Shown here: piece by piece, positions 61,542 to 64,000 of the stretch
Layout: every line of letters begins with the position of its first letter
Numbering within the stretch: the stretch's first letter is position 1
Assembly: GCA_902362595.1 (NCBI GenBank)
Contig: CABIXF010000007.1
Location: forward strand, 74,609-138,608
Length of the DNA: 64,000 bases
Reading direction: 5' to 3'
From: Bacteroidaceae bacterium
GTDB lineage: Bacteria > Bacteroidota > Bacteroidia > Bacteroidales > Bacteroidaceae
Notes under the pieces: generated by a model
What the model was told of the DNA's origin: nothing
Databases searched by the model: none
The model's input: only the letters and a program-made list of their open reading frames with translations
Translations under genes and position numbers: made by a program

Positions 61542-62257
61542 GGATTAATAAATTTGCCCCATTGCTCAGCAATAGCTTCTGCGAAACCTGGGAATGTTTT
61601 ACTTCTTAAACGTCTTCTTTCTTCTGTTGATATTTTTGTATTAAATGAGTCTGAATACCATTTAGGTAAAGAACGGCCACTTGATAGTACAACCCTAGGA
61701 CCTTCATCTACTATATTTGTAGGTTGTAATAAGGGAAGATTGTGTAACCATAGGCATGTTTTTTTTGATGCTGAATCTCCAAACCAAAAAGGTTGAACTA
61801 TTTGGTCTGGTTTCCTATATTCCGCACTCATACAACCAACAGGGTTCTCAATAGCCCAATGCTTTATATCTGTTTTAGTAAATTCCATAAAAAATTTTAT
61901 GGCCTCTTGTTTAGCTTTTCTTCTTCCTGGATGATTAGGATGTTCTCTTCGTTGTTCTATTGGTAAATTGGCATCATCTGGATGATAAAGCCATCTTGCT
62001 CCACTAACTGATAAGTATGTGCATGGTGGGTGTGCAATCATTAAATCCCAATTCTCTCCATGAGGTAAATAATATTTCTCCCCAGTTTCCAATGTTCCTC
62101 CATGATTAGGGATAACTTGAAGGACATCTTCTTTAAAATGCCATTCCGGATGTCCGCCAGAACATTCTAGAATATCACAACTAAATGCATTATATCCTCG
62201 TTTTCTAAAAGCCTTACATATAGTTTGACTTTCTTCACATGCAATCAATATATTCAT
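61538..62257 (-). CDS. Compact C5-cytosine methyltransferase-like protein
   Basis: The 239-residue protein has a Rossmann start (MNILIACEESQTICKAF), a catalytic-type Pro-Cys in IAHPPCTYLSVSGARWL (Cys79) and an E-N-P motif (HWAIENPVGCMS), the order of C5 methyltransferase motifs I, IV and VI. It is much shorter than a classical enzyme and lacks room for a target-recognition domain. Similar proteins occur in phages. LlaJI-type systems carry two methyltransferases, so this may be the second. It overlaps both neighbours by four bases. Confidence 0.75.
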   Translation of the reverse strand: MNILIACEESQTICKAFRKRGYNAFSCDILECSGGHPEWHFKEDVLQVIPNHGGTLETGEKYYLPHGENWDLMIAHPPCTYLSVSGARWLYHPDDANLPIEQRREHPNHPGRRKAKQEAIKFFMEFTKTDIKHWAIENPVGCMSAEYRKPDQIVQPFWFGDSASKKTCLWLHNLPLLQPTNIVDEGPRVVLSSGRSLPKWYSDSFNTKISTEERRRLRSKTFPGFAEAIAEQWGKFINP

Positions 62258-63507
62258 ATATTATTTTTTCTAAGTTCTTTATAAATGGCATTTGCAATAC
62301 CTTTAGCCAATAATACAGGAACAGCATTGCCAATCATTTTAAAGCAATATGAATTAGATCCTATGAATTCAAAATCCAAAGGGAAACTCATTAACGTCGC
62401 AGCTTCTCGTATTGTTATACTTCTAGCCTGTTGCGCATCAGGGTGAATGAACATCATCCCATCTTTACTTAAATGTGCTACAATTGTATGAGACGGTTTA
62501 TCCCACTCTAAGTTTTTATACTTTGTATACAAAGTTTTGTGTCCTGTGGCTTGATAATAATAGTCAACTTGCTCTTTATGCGATATATAGTTCATCCTTT
62601 TTTCCACCCATTCTTTGAATATCTTTATTTCTCTTAAAGAATTATACCTCGGAATGTGTTGAGTTATTTCTTTTCTTTCGTTACTCACTTTATGAGATAT
62701 ATTAATGCGTCCCTCTTTCTGTGGTTCTTTTAAGGGATAAATATGTGGAAAATTTCCAATAGCATCTTTTACAGTTTTTATAGGTAAAGGCGATTCTTCA
62801 GCTTTTATTGAATCATATAAACTGTTTAAGTTTAGGCAACTTCCTTTTTTTATTCCTAAAATAATAACTCTTTTACGATATTGTGGTACTTGAAATTGTA
62901 CAGCATCAAATATGGAATTGCGTAGCTCTTCAGGAGAACGAATTTCGTAACCGATTGCATTGAACGCTTCAAAAATGCGTTCGGTTACATGTTTCCCTCC
63001 AGGCTTTGCGCTTAATATACCAGGGACATTCTCAAATACAAACATTTTAGGTTTAAAAAAATCTACAATACTTACAAAGCTTTCAAAGAGATAATTTCTA
63101 TAGTCATTTTGCATAGAATTTTTATCTGTAGCACGGCCATGTATAGAGTATGCTTGACAAGGCGGACCACCGATAATAACATCTACTTTATTTTCTCCTA
63201 TAATTTCTTTTAATCCTCCATGAATAAAATCCTTATGATTATCTCCTTTGTATTTAGATAAAGTTTCTTCAGACCAATTTCCATTGATTAGTTCATCTGT
63301 CTTTTGTACGTCAAATAGCACAACATCTCTCAAGGCTTCTTTAGGGGTATAATTCCAATGTGTAACTAGTCTATGACGTAAAGTCTCTACCATAGGTTTT
63401 TCCCATTCAACATGTGCTAATGATCTGAAATATCCGGATTGAAGAAATCCTTCAGTCAGGCCTCCACACCCTGAGAACAAATCAATAAAAGTATATTTAT
63501 GTGTCAT
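62254..63507 (-). CDS. DNA (cytosine-5) methyltransferase
   Basis: The 417-residue enzyme has motif I FIDLFSGCGGLTEGFLQSG, the catalytic motif GGPPCQAYSIHGR (Cys117), the E-N-V motif FVFENVPGIL, QYRKRVIILGIK, and the C-terminal motif GNAVPVLLAKGIA. It methylates cytosine in the host's recognition site and protects it from the nuclease downstream. ATG 63507 is placed to fit the family start; an ATG at 63594 is also possible. It is the first gene of the restriction operon. Confidence 0.92.
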   Translation of the reverse strand: MTHKYTFIDLFSGCGGLTEGFLQSGYFRSLAHVEWEKPMVETLRHRLVTHWNYTPKEALRDVVLFDVQKTDELINGNWSEETLSKYKGDNHKDFIHGGLKEIIGENKVDVIIGGPPCQAYSIHGRATDKNSMQNDYRNYLFESFVSIVDFFKPKMFVFENVPGILSAKPGGKHVTERIFEAFNAIGYEIRSPEELRNSIFDAVQFQVPQYRKRVIILGIKKGSCLNLNSLYDSIKAEESPLPIKTVKDAIGNFPHIYPLKEPQKEGRINISHKVSNERKEITQHIPRYNSLREIKIFKEWVEKRMNYISHKEQVDYYYQATGHKTLYTKYKNLEWDKPSHTIVAHLSKDGMMFIHPDAQQARSITIREAATLMSFPLDFEFIGSNSYCFKMIGNAVPVLLAKGIANAIYKELRKNNI

Positions 63508-63612
63508 TATATGTTTATTTTCATATATTGTATTTGCAAAATTATTTTTAAATGCACTCAATAGGTTTGTATTTTTACATGTTATGATTGGCATTTTTAT
63601 TCTTAAATACTG

Positions 63613-63620
63613 CAAAGATA
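63613..63620 (-). promoter_or_regulatory. Putative promoter -7 box of the restriction operon
   Basis: TATCTTTG on the minus strand is an exact -7 match, with TTTA 18 bases upstream as a weak -33 element. It would drive the five-gene restriction operon. Confidence 0.6.
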
Positions 63621-63921
63621 GAAAATTTTGTTATGCCGTAAATGGTAAAAGGGATATTTTCTAGTGGTGTATACTAGATTGCGTCAATGTGATTTTTAGT
63701 GCATATTTAATTTGTTATAATAAAGTCTTTTAAATTGGTAGGCTTAATAAATATTTCTGTTTCTTTATCTTACTTTTTCTTGAAAATTTTTGCAGAGAAA
63801 ACGCATCAAAATTTCTTTAACAGGATTTAGTTTTTGATGTTTGTATTTATCTGATTATCAGGTTGTTTAGTTTGCATGTGTCGATGTTTTTCATTATCTT
63901 TATAATAAAAAACAGATAAAT
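63621..63921. other. AT-rich intergenic stretch, no gene seen
   Basis: About 300 bases between the restriction operon and the last gene hold no open frame of note. TATCTTTA near 63896 may be a weak -7 box for that gene. Confidence 0.5.
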
Positions 63922-64000
63922 ATGGATTCAATATCAAAGAAATTCTTGATTATGGATAATTTGGCAAAGGCCATGGAGCCTTTGGATACACGTGTACAAG
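63922..64000 (+). CDS. Start of an unidentified gene (3' partial)
   Basis: An open frame from ATG 63922 (MDSISKKFLIMDNLAKAMEP) runs off the right edge after 26 codons. Too little is present to identify it. It is preceded by an AT-rich region. Confidence 0.45.
   Translation, partial: MDSISKKFLIMDNLAKAMEPLDTRVQ

Noticed and set aside
1..64000. CRISPR arrays, rRNA, tRNA and insertion sequences
   Set aside because: No regularly spaced repeats, no recognisable rRNA or tRNA sequences and no transposase gene were seen on reading the window.

Overview
The window looks like a chromosomal segment of a gut Bacteroidales (Bacteroides/Phocaeicola type). The reasons are the Na+-NQR genes, SusC/SusD and hybrid two-component (HTCS) proteins, UpxY-family antiterminators, serine-type sulfatases, and promoters of the Bacteroidales type (-7 TAnnTTTG with a TTTG/TTG element about 18-20 bases upstream). 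The species cannot be fixed from the sequence alone. No rRNA, tRNA, CRISPR array or insertion sequence was seen.

Housekeeping region (1-16371): the 3' half of an nqr operon (nqrD partial, nqrE, nqrF); a small exported Spy-like protein; an AGCS amino-acid:Na+ symporter; uvrB; bamD-rpoZ-DUF4293; a YycJ-like metallo-hydrolase; uxaC and uxaB, divergent, for hexuronate catabolism; a protein with an ExoX-C/DUF3820-like segment; folK; an EamA transporter; and an AraC regulator.

Capsule operon (about 16460-37829): one long plus-strand polysaccharide locus led by an UpxY antiterminator with a roughly 400-base leader. It encodes UDP-sugar synthesis (CapD-type dehydratase, WbpP/TviC-like epimerase, WbpA/TviB-like dehydrogenase, DegT aminotransferase), a flippase, a polymerase, four glycosyltransferases, an acyltransferase, a WcfS/PglC-like initiating transferase, a Wza-like exporter and a Wzc-like tyrosine autokinase. 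Woven into it is a separate set: an HprK-like kinase, a 55-residue peptide, an unknown lipoprotein, a PqqD-like protein and, as the last gene, a PF14907-like nucleotidyltransferase. This resembles a peptide-modification cassette without a macrocyclase and is the most interesting part of the window. The operon ends at a strong bidirectional terminator.

Polysaccharide utilisation locus (37855-51986): susC, susD, S1 sulfatase, GH29 fucosidase and a second S1 sulfatase on the minus strand, with a divergent HTCS regulator. It is suited to a sulfated, fucosylated glycan. An AraC regulator, an orphan UpxY-like gene with a hairpin-rich leader, an FKBP, an RmlD-like reductase, a DUF4112 membrane protein and a metallo-beta-lactamase/Nudix fusion follow.

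Restriction island (57007-63620): a visibly AT-richer minus-strand operon with a C5-cytosine methyltransferase, a compact second methyltransferase-like protein, an McrB-like AAA+ protein, a LlaJI/McrC-like nuclease and Vsr. Four-base overlaps join the first three genes. The window closes with the first codons of an unidentified plus-strand gene.
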